From contig BPQB01000009.1 of the NCBI GenBank assembly GCA_019973155.2, positions 680,917 to 744,916 of the forward strand: 64,000 nt of DNA, read 5' to 3'. Numbering within the stretch: position 1 is the first letter of the stretch; each line of letters starts with the position of its first letter. Of the stretch, positions 1-10,229 are shown in pieces. The translations under genes were made by a program, and so were the position numbers. Under the pieces are notes generated by a model, which saw only the letters and a program-made list of their open reading frames with translations, was not told the origin of the DNA and made no database searches. The stretch is from Phanerochaete sordida (Eukaryota; Basidiomycota; Agaricomycetes; Polyporales; Phanerochaetaceae).

Positions 1-553
1 CTGGGAGCCGGTGCCCACAACGCATGTGTCATGGAGGCGCCGCGCGAGTCGTGTAAGACAAGTCACATTGTCTCCAGACGAGCGTTGGTTCAGAGCACAT
101 GCTGCGCGGTCGCCGTCGGAGGCAAGGGAACAAAGTAACAAAGAGGGTAAGAAACCTTATTAAGCCCGGTAAGCCATGTCTGAAGAGAGTTTGATGGGAG
201 GATAGAACGAAATGTGATGGGGTAAGCCTGATGTTCTTACGTGCTTCAGCTTGCGCTCCTCCTCCGCCGACGTCGCTTCCGTTTGGCGTCCGGCAGCGGA
301 ATGGTTATTCATCGAACTATATCACGGCGGACGTCCTCATTGACCTCTCTGGGATGCCCCGCCTTCACCTGCACCGTGCTCGCGTCGGCAGACCACATAT
401 AGCGCAGTCCAGCCGCTTGCACGGCTGACAATTCTGAGAAGAGGGGGCGGAGGACATGGTGAGTGCACGCGTCTCCCCTCCTGAGACAACGCGACTCGGA
501 CACTCGGACGCCCAGTCCTGACACCTAGTCGTCGGGCTTATGCCGTCGTACTC
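1..553. other. Gene-free left edge
   Basis: No reading frame here looks like a protein. Small overlapping frames on both strands are arginine/serine-rich and have no domain character. It probably holds the 5' flank of the F-box gene to the right. A possible short first exon of that gene begins just after this stretch, at 554. Confidence 0.5.
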
Positions 554-831
554 ATGCCTTACCTACAGGAGCGTTTTCACGACCTACTCGCGGATGAAAG
601 CGTGTATCACGATCCACCGCCGGTGAGTTCATCTCTCCTGAGCCGGTGGTGCTACGTGAACTTGCGCGTCCCCAACTCTGGACTTCCCCTGCGAGCGTGA
701 TTTTTGCGCCTCAACACCAAGTTGTTCCCGAACCCCCGGTCAACTCACCTCGCCGGCCTCAGGCCCAACCCGCGGGCTGCGTGCAGGGCGAACGCCTGTC
801 CCCTCTAAACACTGGTCTTCCACCGACGAGC

Positions 832-2646
832 ATGCCTGCTACTCGCAGTTATGCAGTCCTGCAGCGAGGGGACGCGGAAGGCCTGCGCTATACCTCTGCA
901 GCCAATGGCTCTCCTCGCGCGTCGCTCCTAAGCTGTAAACACCGTGCTGACAGACTATACTCGCAGGAGCATCGCAGTGCGGGACCCACCATTCCAGACA
1001 AGTCTGCACTCCTCACCTCCCCCATTCATACACTGCCTGTCGAGCTACTGTCTCGTGTCTTCGTCCTAGGGGCGAAGGGCAAACCTTACCCAGACCTCAC
1101 TCCTATTGACACCCCGACGTTCGAAGTACTCGTCTCTCATGTCTGCCACCACTGGCGCGACGTGGCGCTGCGCACCCAGTCTCTCTGGACAACGCTGACG
1201 TTCAGGCTCAACTGTCATATGGGGCGCGCCCATAAATATCTCGCGCGCAACAACCGACTCCTCCTTGATATCTTCATCGACACGTGCGCGGAAGACGAGT
1301 ACCGAGCAGGGTACAACCTCTTCCGCGACGAGTTCATGCCTATCTTTCACATCCTCATTCCTCACGTTGATCGCTGGAGGTCGCTCACGCTGAAGGTCCG
1401 CGATCGTGGGTGCAAGCTCGGGGCGCGTAACGCACTGTCGACTTGTGGGGCGGCACGAAACCTCGAGTACCTCCAGCTGTGGCATATCGAGGACTGGGAT
1501 AGCGCCGAGAGGCTGTTCACGCAGATCGGGCCCCCACCAGTCGTCATCTTCGACCGCTCACTTCCCTCCCTCAAGCACCTGTCGCTAGTAGGCGTGAACG
1601 TACCCTGGCTGCAGTCGCCTTTCCTTGAAGACCTCGCATCCATCGACTTCGCGCTGCACTCCGAGGATGTACGCGTGCCGTACCACGTCTGGGCGAACAT
1701 GCTTGCCACCAGTCCTAATCTCGAGAAGATGTCGCTGCACTATTCGGGACCGAAGACTAGCGGGGAACATTGGCCAGAAACCGTCATCTCGGTCCCAGGT
1801 CTCAAGGAGCTTTCCCTGACCGACCTCGATCCGCCATACATGTGCGAGGTCCTCCGCCGCCTCCACATCCCGAACGTCGCCCAACTGCGCCTCGAGCTCC
1901 CCGCGCAGGAACCCGACGCCGACTTTGACGGCTTCCTCGCGTACCTCATCGCCCCGCCCCGCAGCTCCGGAGACGATGAAGGCAGCACCTCAGACGAGGG
2001 CAGCGCCCCGAAAGCGGAGGCCGATGGCCCGCTTTTCCCGCACTTGCGAACTCTCGCCGTCTCCGCGCTCGAGTGCAGTGCGCAGAGTTTCCGCCGGCTG
2101 CTCGAAGTTTCGCCGCACCTCACTCAACTCGAGCTCGGCTGCAAGCGGCTCACGGAGGGGCTCTTCCAGGAGCTTCTCCACGTCATCATCGAGGACGCCA
2201 AGGGCAAGCAGCGCGAGGGCGCGCCGCCCTCCTGCGGCGCTGTGCAGCGCGTACTCCTGCCGGACCTGCACACTGTGCGCATATCCGGGATCACCAGCGC
2301 CGCGCTCGTGCAGTACATCGAGTTCCGGAGACGGCATGGCTGCCCGGTCATGCGGTGGCACGTCAGCGAGCGCATGCGGGACTCGGAGCTGGAGCGGGTT
2401 GTTCAGGAGATGGAGCAGCGGGGCGAGGATGAGCGGATCGTCTGGTTCATCTCGGAGGAAGACGAAGAGGATGAAGAAGACGAGGAGGATGAGACCGACG
2501 GAGAAGGGGAGGAGGGAAGCGAAGGGGTGCATGGCGGCTCGGATGATGCGCAAGCCTCCGGGGATCCTGAAGACGATGAACCTCAGGACGACGAGCCTGA
2601 GGAGTACTCGGATGAAGATGGGGAAGGCTCGCCAGACGATGAGTAA
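832..2646 (+). CDS. F-box protein with leucine-rich-like C-terminal half and acidic tail
   Basis: Probable substrate-recognition subunit of an SCF ubiquitin ligase. A clear F-box (LPVELLSRVFVLG, then LVSHVCHHWRDVALRTQSLW) starts about 68 residues after the ATG at 832. About 400 residues with regularly spaced leucines follow (LEYLQLWHIED, LKELSLTDLDP, LTQLELGCKRL), as in fungal F-box/LRR proteins. The last 60 residues are almost pure Asp/Glu with some Gly/Ser. The frame is open back to about 646 but has no ATG there. A short upstream exon at 554-622 (MPYLQERFHDLL..., donor GTGAGT at 623) could be the real first exon, so the N-terminus is uncertain. The substrate cannot be inferred. Confidence 0.78.
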   Translation: MPATRSYAVLQRGDAEGLRYTSAANGSPRASLLSCKHRADRLYSQEHRSAGPTIPDKSALLTSPIHTLPVELLSRVFVLGAKGKPYPDLTPIDTPTFEVLVSHVCHHWRDVALRTQSLWTTLTFRLNCHMGRAHKYLARNNRLLLDIFIDTCAEDEYRAGYNLFRDEFMPIFHILIPHVDRWRSLTLKVRDRGCKLGARNALSTCGAARNLEYLQLWHIEDWDSAERLFTQIGPPPVVIFDRSLPSLKHLSLVGVNVPWLQSPFLEDLASIDFALHSEDVRVPYHVWANMLATSPNLEKMSLHYSGPKTSGEHWPETVISVPGLKELSLTDLDPPYMCEVLRRLHIPNVAQLRLELPAQEPDADFDGFLAYLIAPPRSSGDDEGSTSDEGSAPKAEADGPLFPHLRTLAVSALECSAQSFRRLLEVSPHLTQLELGCKRLTEGLFQELLHVIIEDAKGKQREGAPPSCGAVQRVLLPDLHTVRISGITSAALVQYIEFRRRHGCPVMRWHVSERMRDSELERVVQEMEQRGEDERIVWFISEEDEEDEEDEEDETDGEGEEGSEGVHGGSDDAQASGDPEDDEPQDDEPEEYSDEDGEGSPDDE

Positions 2647-3616
2647 CTTAGTGGGGTTTCCTGTTTATTATTGCTCTGTAATCTTTTAGTTGTCTTCTTG
2701 CTGCGCCGCCGACAGTAGCTCTCTTGCTGGTGTATCTTAGCGCTGAAATTGTATAATGCCGCGTTAATCTCCTATCTCTATCTGACGCGAACGCTCCGAA
2801 TGCAACCTAGTGGACTATCCCTAGGCATGTCAAACTCGGGTGTCACGGTGCAGAGGCCCATGTCCGAAGTCGGAGTGGGCGACTTATTGATCCGTGAGGA
2901 ATCGTCGGGCGGTTGTCTCTTCTTCCGCTACCACCATATGCTCATTTTTGAAGAACTCACCATGTATCCCAGACGAACGTTCGACATCTTCAAAAAGCAA
3001 AGATTTTTATCTGCTTCAACGGCTTGAACGCTCCTCATCAACGGACTCAGAGACCGAGAGATATACGGGACATACACCCATGTGCCGCCACCGCGCCGTC
3101 CCCGAAGTCCGCTCGCCCCTCTCACGCCCACAGTAAGCACAGCCTCCAATTTTCAACAGTTTGCGAAGTGACGAACGTGCCATCCGGACGTCTAGGTGAC
3201 CACCCGGTCAAGTGTGCAGACGCGGCGGATCGTCCAACTTGACATCAGACCGCAGCACGACGCAAACGGTCACGTCCGCTTCGTCGAAGTCATCATGCAT
3301 GCAATGCGTCGTCTATGGTCCTCGACGCACCGTTGGCGGTGGCCTAGTAAGACGGAGAGCTACGCACATCCGTCGGTAGCCAGCCCTTATCGGGTGCAGT
3401 GACCACAAGGCTGATGATGGCAAAATAGCATAGCTTCGACACACGTGAACTGGACGTGATATGGTTCACCCCGCTTTCCAGGTGCTTCAATCTTGTGCAG
3501 ATCGTTATTGGACGTCGGCAACCTCTGCCATGATCTCCAGGAAGCACAGGCCGCATACAAATACTGCCAGCTGCTGATGTTCGCCCTTCGCTCGAACTCG
3601 CGCCCCCCGTTCCTCC
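2647..3616. other. Intergenic region between F-box gene and GH89 gene
   Basis: About 970 bp with only short unrelated frames. It should contain the F-box 3' end and the promoter of the secreted glycosidase. I see no repeat or RNA gene. Confidence 0.5.
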
Positions 3617-5966
3617 ATGCCACGATTCGCGGGCTTGCTTGCCTTGCTTGGCGGTCTTTCCGCTGTCCTTGCGTCTGCAAATGTCAGCGGCATCTATGGT
3701 ATTGTTGAGCGCCGGTTACCCCAGCATACGGGCAAGTTCACCTTCACCTCTGTGGAAGGCGGAGGAGACGCTTTCGTCATCAGCGATACGAAGGGCAAGC
3801 AGGGCGGCATCACAGTGTCGTGCACGACCACCAGCGGGTGTGCTCGTGGACTCTACACGTGAGCGCACTTTTACCAAGTTTCCTAGCTCGATTGACGCCA
3901 TTCTCCTAGGTACCTGACGGATTTCGGCGGAGTTGACATCTTCTGGACAGGCTCGCGCCTCCACGAGCTGCCTTCCCCACTCCCGAAGGTAGGCAAGCCG
4001 GTCAAGGGCAGCGCCATCGTACCTTACCGATACCACTTCAACACCGTAACATTCGGCTATACCACCGCGTTCTGGGACTTCGACAAGTGGTCCTTGCTTC
4101 TCGACTGGCTCGCCCTTCGCGGAGTCAACTTGCCCCTCGCCTGGAACGGGTATGAAGCCATTGCCCTCGAGGTGTTCAGGGAGTTCGGTCTCTCGGACGG
4201 CGAGATCTTTGACTTCTTCGCCGGTCCAGCATTCCTCCCTTGGAACCGCTTTGGCAACATGCAGACGTCGTGGGGCGGCTCGTTGCCCATGCAGTGGATC
4301 AACGACCAGGCCACGCTTCAGAAGCAGATTCTGCCCCGGATGGTCGAGCTGGGCATGACGCCCATTCTTCCTGCGTTCACCGGCTTTGTCCCTCGCGCCA
4401 TGTCTTCGCACTACTCGAACGCCTCGATCGTCAATGGGAGTGCCTGGTCAGGCTTCCCCACTGCCATGACGAATGACTCCTTCCTGGAGCCGTTCGACCC
4501 TCTGTTCCCCCAGATGCAGAAGTCCTTCATCGCGAAGCAGCAGCAGGCATACGGCAACATCACCCACTTCTACACGCTCGACCAGTACAACGAGAACAAT
4601 CCCTTCAGCGGCAACACCTCATACCTCGCCTCCGTATCTGCCAGTACCATCGCGAGCCTGCGCGCCGCGGACCCAGAGGCGATCTGGGTCCTGCAGGGGT
4701 GGCTCTTCTTCTCGAGCGAGACCTTCTGGACGGACGACCGCATCGAGGCGTACCTCGGCGGCGCGCCAGGCAACGACAGCATGCTCATCCTCGACCTGTA
4801 CACCGAGGCGCAGCCGCAGTGGAATCGCACGAACTCGTACTTCGGCAAGCAGTGGGTGTGGTGCGAGCTGCACGACTACGGCGGAAACATGGGCATGGAG
4901 GGCAATCTCGCTGCCATCACCGAGGGCCCGGTCGCCGCACTGCACGCGAACGGGAGCTCGATGGTCGGCATGGGCCTGACGATGGAGGGCCAGGAACCGG
5001 GGAACGAGATCGTCTACGACGTTCTCCTCGATCAGGCGTAGTCCTCCACGCCGCTGAACGTCTCGGAGTGGGTCGCGAAGTGGGCTGCGCGCCGGTATCA
5101 GGTCAAGACGCTGCCTGCCCAGCTTCATCAGGCGTGGAGCATCCTCTCTACGACTGTGTACAACAACCAGGATCCGAACTCGCAGGCCACGATCAAGAGT
5201 ATTCTGGAGCTCGCCCCCGCGACCACGGGCTTGGTGAATCTGACTGGTGAGCAAACCGCAGTGATGCCCATCGTCATACTTACGATTTGTTCCAGGGCAC
5301 CACCCGACCAAAATCCCGTACGATACGAACACGACTATCCTGCCCGCCCTTCGCCTGTTCATCGAGGCTTCAAACACGCACACGTCTCTCAAGGACGTAC
5401 CTGAGTTCGCATTCGACACCGTGGAACTCTCGCGCCAGCTCCTCGTGAACCGCTTCATCGACCTCTACACGAACCTCGTGAACGTCTGGAACTCATCATC
5501 GTCGACATCCCACGATGTCTCTGCCGCCGGTGCCCTGCTGCTCGACCTAGTCAAGGACCTGGACACGCTCCTGTACACGAACGAGAACTACTTGCTCAGC
5601 TCCTGGATCGCCGACGCAAAACAGTGGGCGCACGGCAACTCCTCCTACGCGGCGTACCTGGAGTACCAGGCGCGTAACCAGCTCACGCTCTGGGGACCCA
5701 CCGGCGAGATCAACGACTACGCATCGAAGCAGTGGGCGGGGTTGGTGGGCGAGTACTACGGCGCGCGGTGGCAGGCCTTTGTTACGGCGCTGGCCGATTC
5801 TAAGACAAGCGGACAGGCGTACAATGCGTCCGAGGTCAAACAGACGATGCTGAATATCGGAGAGGCGTTTGGTTTGAAGACTTGGGGTCGCGCACATGGG
5901 GAGACGTGGGGCACGAAGGGGGACACATTCCAGGTCGTTGACCACATCCTCAAGAGATGGGTATAA
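3617..5966 (+). pseudogene. GH89 alpha-N-acetylglucosaminidase, interrupted by an in-frame stop codon
   Basis: Secreted enzyme of the NAGLU family, which removes terminal alpha-linked N-acetylglucosamine. Exons are 3617-3858, 3910-5246 and 5296-5966, and all junctions close in frame (750 codons). The start begins a signal peptide (MPRFAGLLALLGGLSAVLASA). Family hallmarks follow: LLDWLALRGVNLPLAWNG, FAGPAFLPWNRFGNMQTSWG, YTLDQYNENNPFSG and LTMEGQEPGNEIVYDVLLDQ. The Glu near residue 308 and the Glu near residue 439 fit the acid/base and nucleophile of the family. Directly after DQA, codon 458 (5039-5041) is TAG. The frame then resumes at once with SSTPLNVSEWVAKWAARRYQVK and runs to a normal C-terminus at 5966. 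Relatives are expected to have Trp here, so one TGG-to-TAG change explains it. No intron of workable size removes the stop. It is a recent null allele or a sequencing error. Confidence 0.88.
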
Positions 5967-6452
5967 GAAGTATAGTATTGTAATATAATGATGTTTGGGT
6001 ATCACAGTGTCTTCTGAGACAGAGTCAGAGGCAGGCGCACTGCGCGATATCGAAATGACGCGCTGCTCGGATTGGCTGAGGCGGGCACGGATATTGCGGA
6101 CCGAGATCCGGAGGCATCCGGCGGCCATGCTCGTCTTCGTCGAGGTCCCCAATCGAACATCCACCACAAATTCGCCAAGCGACCTCAGGTTCATTCAGGG
6201 TTGAAGCGAACACGTACCTCGAGGCAGGCGTGTTACGGCTACGGCCAATGCTCCAGACTCTCTATCTCTACCGCTTTCTCAAGGTCGGGTCCCAGCGATT
6301 GCCCGCCCTGCGCACCTGATGCAATGGTCAGCAAATTACCCATTCACGCGGACCGGCCGACAACAATTTCCCACTCATGCCGCGTAGATGGGGTAGGCAC
6401 GCGTGACGGTTCTTGAGTCGATACCACCACCGTGCCATCGCGAGTAGCTGCC
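5967..6452. other. Intergenic region before the SDR gene
   Basis: 486 bp without a credible reading frame. It holds the glycosidase 3' end and the SDR 5' flank. Confidence 0.45.
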
Positions 6453-7616
6453 ATGGCTGCCTCGTTCCGCCTGGAGAACCTCTACGACCTCAAAGGCCGC
6501 ATCGCGGTAGTCACTGGCGGAGGCACAGGCATCGGATGGATGATTACGCAAGGTCTTGCTGCCAATGGTGCAAAGGGTACGCCTATCGTCGCGTATCTTC
6601 TGGGATAGATGTGCTCAGCTTGTGTTCAGTGTACATCACCGGACGTCGCAAGGATGTCCTTGAGAAGACGGCCGCCTCCTTTGAGAAGACAGAGGGAAGC
6701 GGAGAAGTAATTCCGTACGCCCGCCATGTAACTAGCCGGTATCTGCTTGCTGACGACGCGCAAGGCTGGTCATGGATGTCACCGACCGCGAGAGCATTGC
6801 CGCCGTGCAGAAGGAACTCCAGACTAGAGAAGGGAAGCTACACATCCTCGTCAACAAGTGAGCCGATCAGCCCCAAGAGCTGTCCTTCGTGCTGAGCCTG
6901 ATTCCTTGCAGCGCTGGCCAATCCGGTCCCGTCTCCAAGTTCTTCAATGACATGACGGCACCGGAACATCAGTCTGCAGAAACCCTGGGTCAAGCTATGT
7001 TCAAGAACGAGTCGTTTGAGGCATGGGCTGAGCTCTACTCAATTAACTCGTCTTCAATATTCTTCGTGACGATGGCGTTCCTCGGACTGCTCGCGAAGGG
7101 CAGCGAGGACCGGGCGAACTACACATCGTGTGTCGTCAACATCACCAGCATCAGCGGCCTCTGGAAGCTTGCTCAGAACCACGTACGCCACATACGTCGT
7201 CGAAGGCTAGATTCTGACGCTAAGTTCGCCTCGCGCTCTAGTTCTGCTATAACAGCGCCAAAGCGGCTGCCACGCACCTCACAAAGATGCTGGCCACTGA
7301 ACTCGCCGTGAAGAAGATTCCTGTGCGCGTGTGCGGCGTCGCGCCTGGAGTCTACGGAACGGAGATGACCATAGATCGTCTCAAGAGGGACGGCGTCGAC
7401 AAGGTTGCGCTCGGGCTCCAACCTGTGCCTGCGCAGCGGGCAGGAAGGTGCGTGTTATGTATGACGTTCGATGATATGGTGCTAACGACGAGCAACAGCG
7501 CTGAGGAGATCGCAGGAGCAGTCATCTTTTTGGTCTCGCCGGCTGGAAACTACACCAACGGGCATGAGATCGTTGTGGATGGCGGCGCGCTTGCTGTCAA
7601 TCCCTCCCTGACCTGA
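6453..7616 (+). CDS. Short-chain dehydrogenase/reductase (classical SDR)
   Basis: NAD(P)-dependent oxidoreductase of the FabG-like classical SDR type, 298 aa, probably cytosolic. Six exons close in frame: 6453-6576, 6630-6714, 6765-6857, 6912-7182, 7242-7447 and 7499-7616. The cofactor motif TGGGTGIG is near residues 20-27, the structural NNAG motif (LVNNAGQSGP) follows, and the catalytic triad is Ser about 180 (NITSISGL), Tyr about 193 and Lys about 197 (CYNSAKAA). The C-terminus NGHEIVVDGGAL is typical. The last intron (7448-7498, 51 nt) is a multiple of three and has no in-frame stop, so a retained form would still encode protein. Similar fungal genes are often named after rhamnolipid-type oxoacyl reductases, but the substrate is unknown. 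Neighbours give no pathway clue. Confidence 0.87.
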
Positions 7617-7763
7617 CAAGAGTCCCGAAGAATCATAGTAAACATACAAATGTATTCATACAGACTGTTCGCATACAAATATAGGAGAAATAAGACTTAT
7701 ACGATGTATCATAACTCATGAACAGTGTCCAGTGTCGTGAAAGTTTGTAAAGGGATCGTTGTG

Positions 7764-9269
7764 TTAGTGAATTTGCCTCCGTCTCCTCGTCCTCTTCGTG
7801 TCCAGTGCGTACCTATCCTTCACTTCCTCCCCATCCTGCCACACTCGCACCCGAACCCCCATGCGTTCCGCCCTCCGTATAACGTCCCCGCTGATAGCCT
7901 TGCAGTCCTTCAGCCACATCTCCGCGACCCAAATGACGCCGCCGCCGAGCATGCGGCGCACGACCTCGAGCAGGCCGTTCTCCGTCAGGCGCTGCGAGCC
8001 GACGATTTCGAGGACGGCGAGCGGCTGGAAGACGACGAACGGCGGCGCGTCGCCCGGCGGGGTGACGACGCGGTACCGCTGGCGGCACGTGTCGCCGATC
8101 GCGCCGAGGATGCCCTCGTCGACGCGCGGCGCGCAGAGCACGAGGTGCTCGAGACGCGGGACGTGGAAGTTGAGGAGGCCGACAATGAAAGCCGGGTCGC
8201 ACCACGCCGGGTCGAGACGCAGGTAGCGCAGGCGCGGCAGGCGGTTGAGGACCTTCAGGAACTTGCGCAGGCGCAGGAAGGACGGGAAGTAGCCCGGACC
8301 GAGCGTGTCGGCGCCCGGGCGCAGAGAGCTCAGGTGCAGCGCGCGCAGGTTGCGGAGCTGCACCCGCGCAAGGAGGGATAGCAGCGCCGACGGGATGTCG
8401 GTGCTGCTGACTTCGAGCGACAGGGTGCGCAATGAGTCTAAGTAAACGGATGCGCGGGGTGGAAGGGTACAGCTGCGGGTGTCGATCGTTTTGAAGGAAT
8501 GTGTTGGGAAGGCGAGCCGCAGCTCCTGAAGACGCTGAGATATAGACAGCATCTGAAAGAGCTCTGCTTCGGCATCGTGCCCTCGCGTGAAGCCGTGGTG
8601 CGTGTAGTCGAGTGAAGAAAGATTGGCAAATAATGAGGGTAGCCAAGCGACACGAATCCCATCGAAAACCGCAGATCGCAGGCGAGGGGCGTAGCCATTG
8701 AATAGAACGTACTCCTTGGTATCATCGTTGCTGCGATATTTGAGCGAGATGTGTTCTATGCGAGGAGCTTGTAAGCCGGGAGTATCGCCTGAGCAGCACA
8801 TGAGCACAGCGCTCCATAGATATGGCGCATAATGTTGGAACTCTATCGTGAGTGACCGCCATCTCGCAAGATAGGGGGATACCATGTGCATGTATAGCTG
8901 GACCATTCTCGCGTCGAGGTACTGTCGTCGAGCGCGAGTGCCCACGATGGATACCTGCGGGAGGATTTCGACATCGAGCGTGCAGGCCCGCGAGCGAGGT
9001 ATTCGCTCAGTCCACATGCGCAAGCGAGGGTCCAGGCTGATACGTCTCCAGAGCGTGGGCGTACGCAGAGCGAGGAAGCGCCAAGCTCTGCAGACGTGCG
9101 AGACCACGACGGGAGTCATCACGTCGTCTTCGGCTGCGAGTACGAAGACGTGGGAAACGAGTTCAGGGGGGAGGGTCATGATCGGGTGTACGTGCTGTAA
9201 GTCCTTGCTTGAACCCCGTCGTCGAGCCATAGGATGGCAGAAGAACAAAGAATAATCTGGGTGGGCCAT
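7764..9269 (-). CDS. F-box protein with leucine-rich-like repeats
   Basis: Single-exon minus-strand gene, up to 501 aa. The F-box (MTLPPELVSHVFVLAAED, then VVVSHVCRAWRFLALRTPTLWRRI) lies at residues 31-80. Short leucine-rich stretches such as LRELRLAF-like and LRALHLSSLRPG units cover the rest, matching mushroom F-box proteins that act as SCF adaptors. Three in-frame Met codons (9269, 9230, 9179) are possible starts. The longest is used, but 9230 (MARRRGSS) is also plausible. It is a distant relative of the plus-strand F-box gene at 0.8 kb, sharing the SHVC-x-x-WR signature, but it is not a close duplicate. Confidence 0.82.
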   Translation of the reverse strand: MAHPDYSLFFCHPMARRRGSSKDLQHVHPIMTLPPELVSHVFVLAAEDDVMTPVVVSHVCRAWRFLALRTPTLWRRISLDPRLRMWTERIPRSRACTLDVEILPQVSIVGTRARRQYLDARMVQLYMHMVSPYLARWRSLTIEFQHYAPYLWSAVLMCCSGDTPGLQAPRIEHISLKYRSNDDTKEYVLFNGYAPRLRSAVFDGIRVAWLPSLFANLSSLDYTHHGFTRGHDAEAELFQMLSISQRLQELRLAFPTHSFKTIDTRSCTLPPRASVYLDSLRTLSLEVSSTDIPSALLSLLARVQLRNLRALHLSSLRPGADTLGPGYFPSFLRLRKFLKVLNRLPRLRYLRLDPAWCDPAFIVGLLNFHVPRLEHLVLCAPRVDEGILGAIGDTCRQRYRVVTPPGDAPPFVVFQPLAVLEIVGSQRLTENGLLEVVRRMLGGGVIWVAEMWLKDCKAISGDVIRRAERMGVRVRVWQDGEEVKDRYALDTKRTRRRRQIH

Positions 9270-10229
9270 GAGACTGGTAGGGTCCTCCTCGGTGTTATCA
9301 TACTTGCAAATATCATGGCAGGTCTTGGTTACTCGTTTCCTATCCCTGATTCAGAAGACAAGCATGACAGATCAAAGATAACTTACGAATCGTGGCCAAG
9401 TATCTTAGACTTGACTGTGTCTACCCATGACCGTGTCGGCGGGGCGTCCTGTTGTCGCGGCCGCCGCAGGAGAAAGGGCATCGTCAATTCATGAGGGGGG
9501 AAGCGAACCACGGTCCGCCGCTTCATCCGCTCTTATAGCAGCCCCTGAGTGCTACTGCCGGCTATGGTCTCACCAACGAGACGGCGTCATCGAGCGAGTC
9601 AGCTAAAAGGCGGGGCTATACCACACATTTCAAGAATATGCGGCTCAAACGCGAGGCAGTTGCAGCCACGGCTGCCAATGCTCCGGAGACAAACGAGCAC
9701 CGTTGAGGGCGCACCGCCTCGGGTGGCTCTGGCTCTCGGAGAGTCGGACACGGTCCATGCAGGTCCGCCGCGACAGACCGAACGGATATCCTGGCATGTC
9801 GAGCTTGTATCGCGGCTGGTTCGTCAAGGCCATCTTCGGACGTATGAGAGGATGGGTGTGAGAATGCTCCCGTACCGAGACGGTGAGTGCAGAAGGCAAA
9901 GCGGCCCAACCGCACAAAACCGGTCGCGCGCCAGAGAAGAGACGCCCATTAAGGCGGCTCGTCGGGGCGCGGGACCACCGCATGATATCCATACGTTGTC
10001 CCGTCGAAGGCAACAAAATACGTCCGAACATCTACTATGGCCTTATAGAGCACCCAGATTTAAGTTTTCGAGGCATACCGCCGCTCAGCTCAGGGCTGGC
10101 GATGGAACACGAGCGACTCCCCGCGCGCCCGACAGTTTCCAAACAGGGAAGGCGGCGCGCAGGAAGCGCTTGACCCCGCGCTCCTGCAGGTTGTCCACCG
10201 ACCACTTTCATCTTCGAGCTCCAAAGGCC
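9270..10229. other. Intergenic region between divergent F-box and SART3-like genes
   Basis: 960 bp acting as the shared 5' region of two divergent genes. A long plus frame from 9549 runs through it but is arginine-rich, without domain character, and only joins the real coding frame by chance at 10230. No RNA gene is seen. Confidence 0.5.

Noticed and set aside
4619..5458. 279-codon minus frame opposite the GH89 gene
   Set aside because: It is antisense to well-supported exons, Arg/Val-rich and without domain character; a composition effect.
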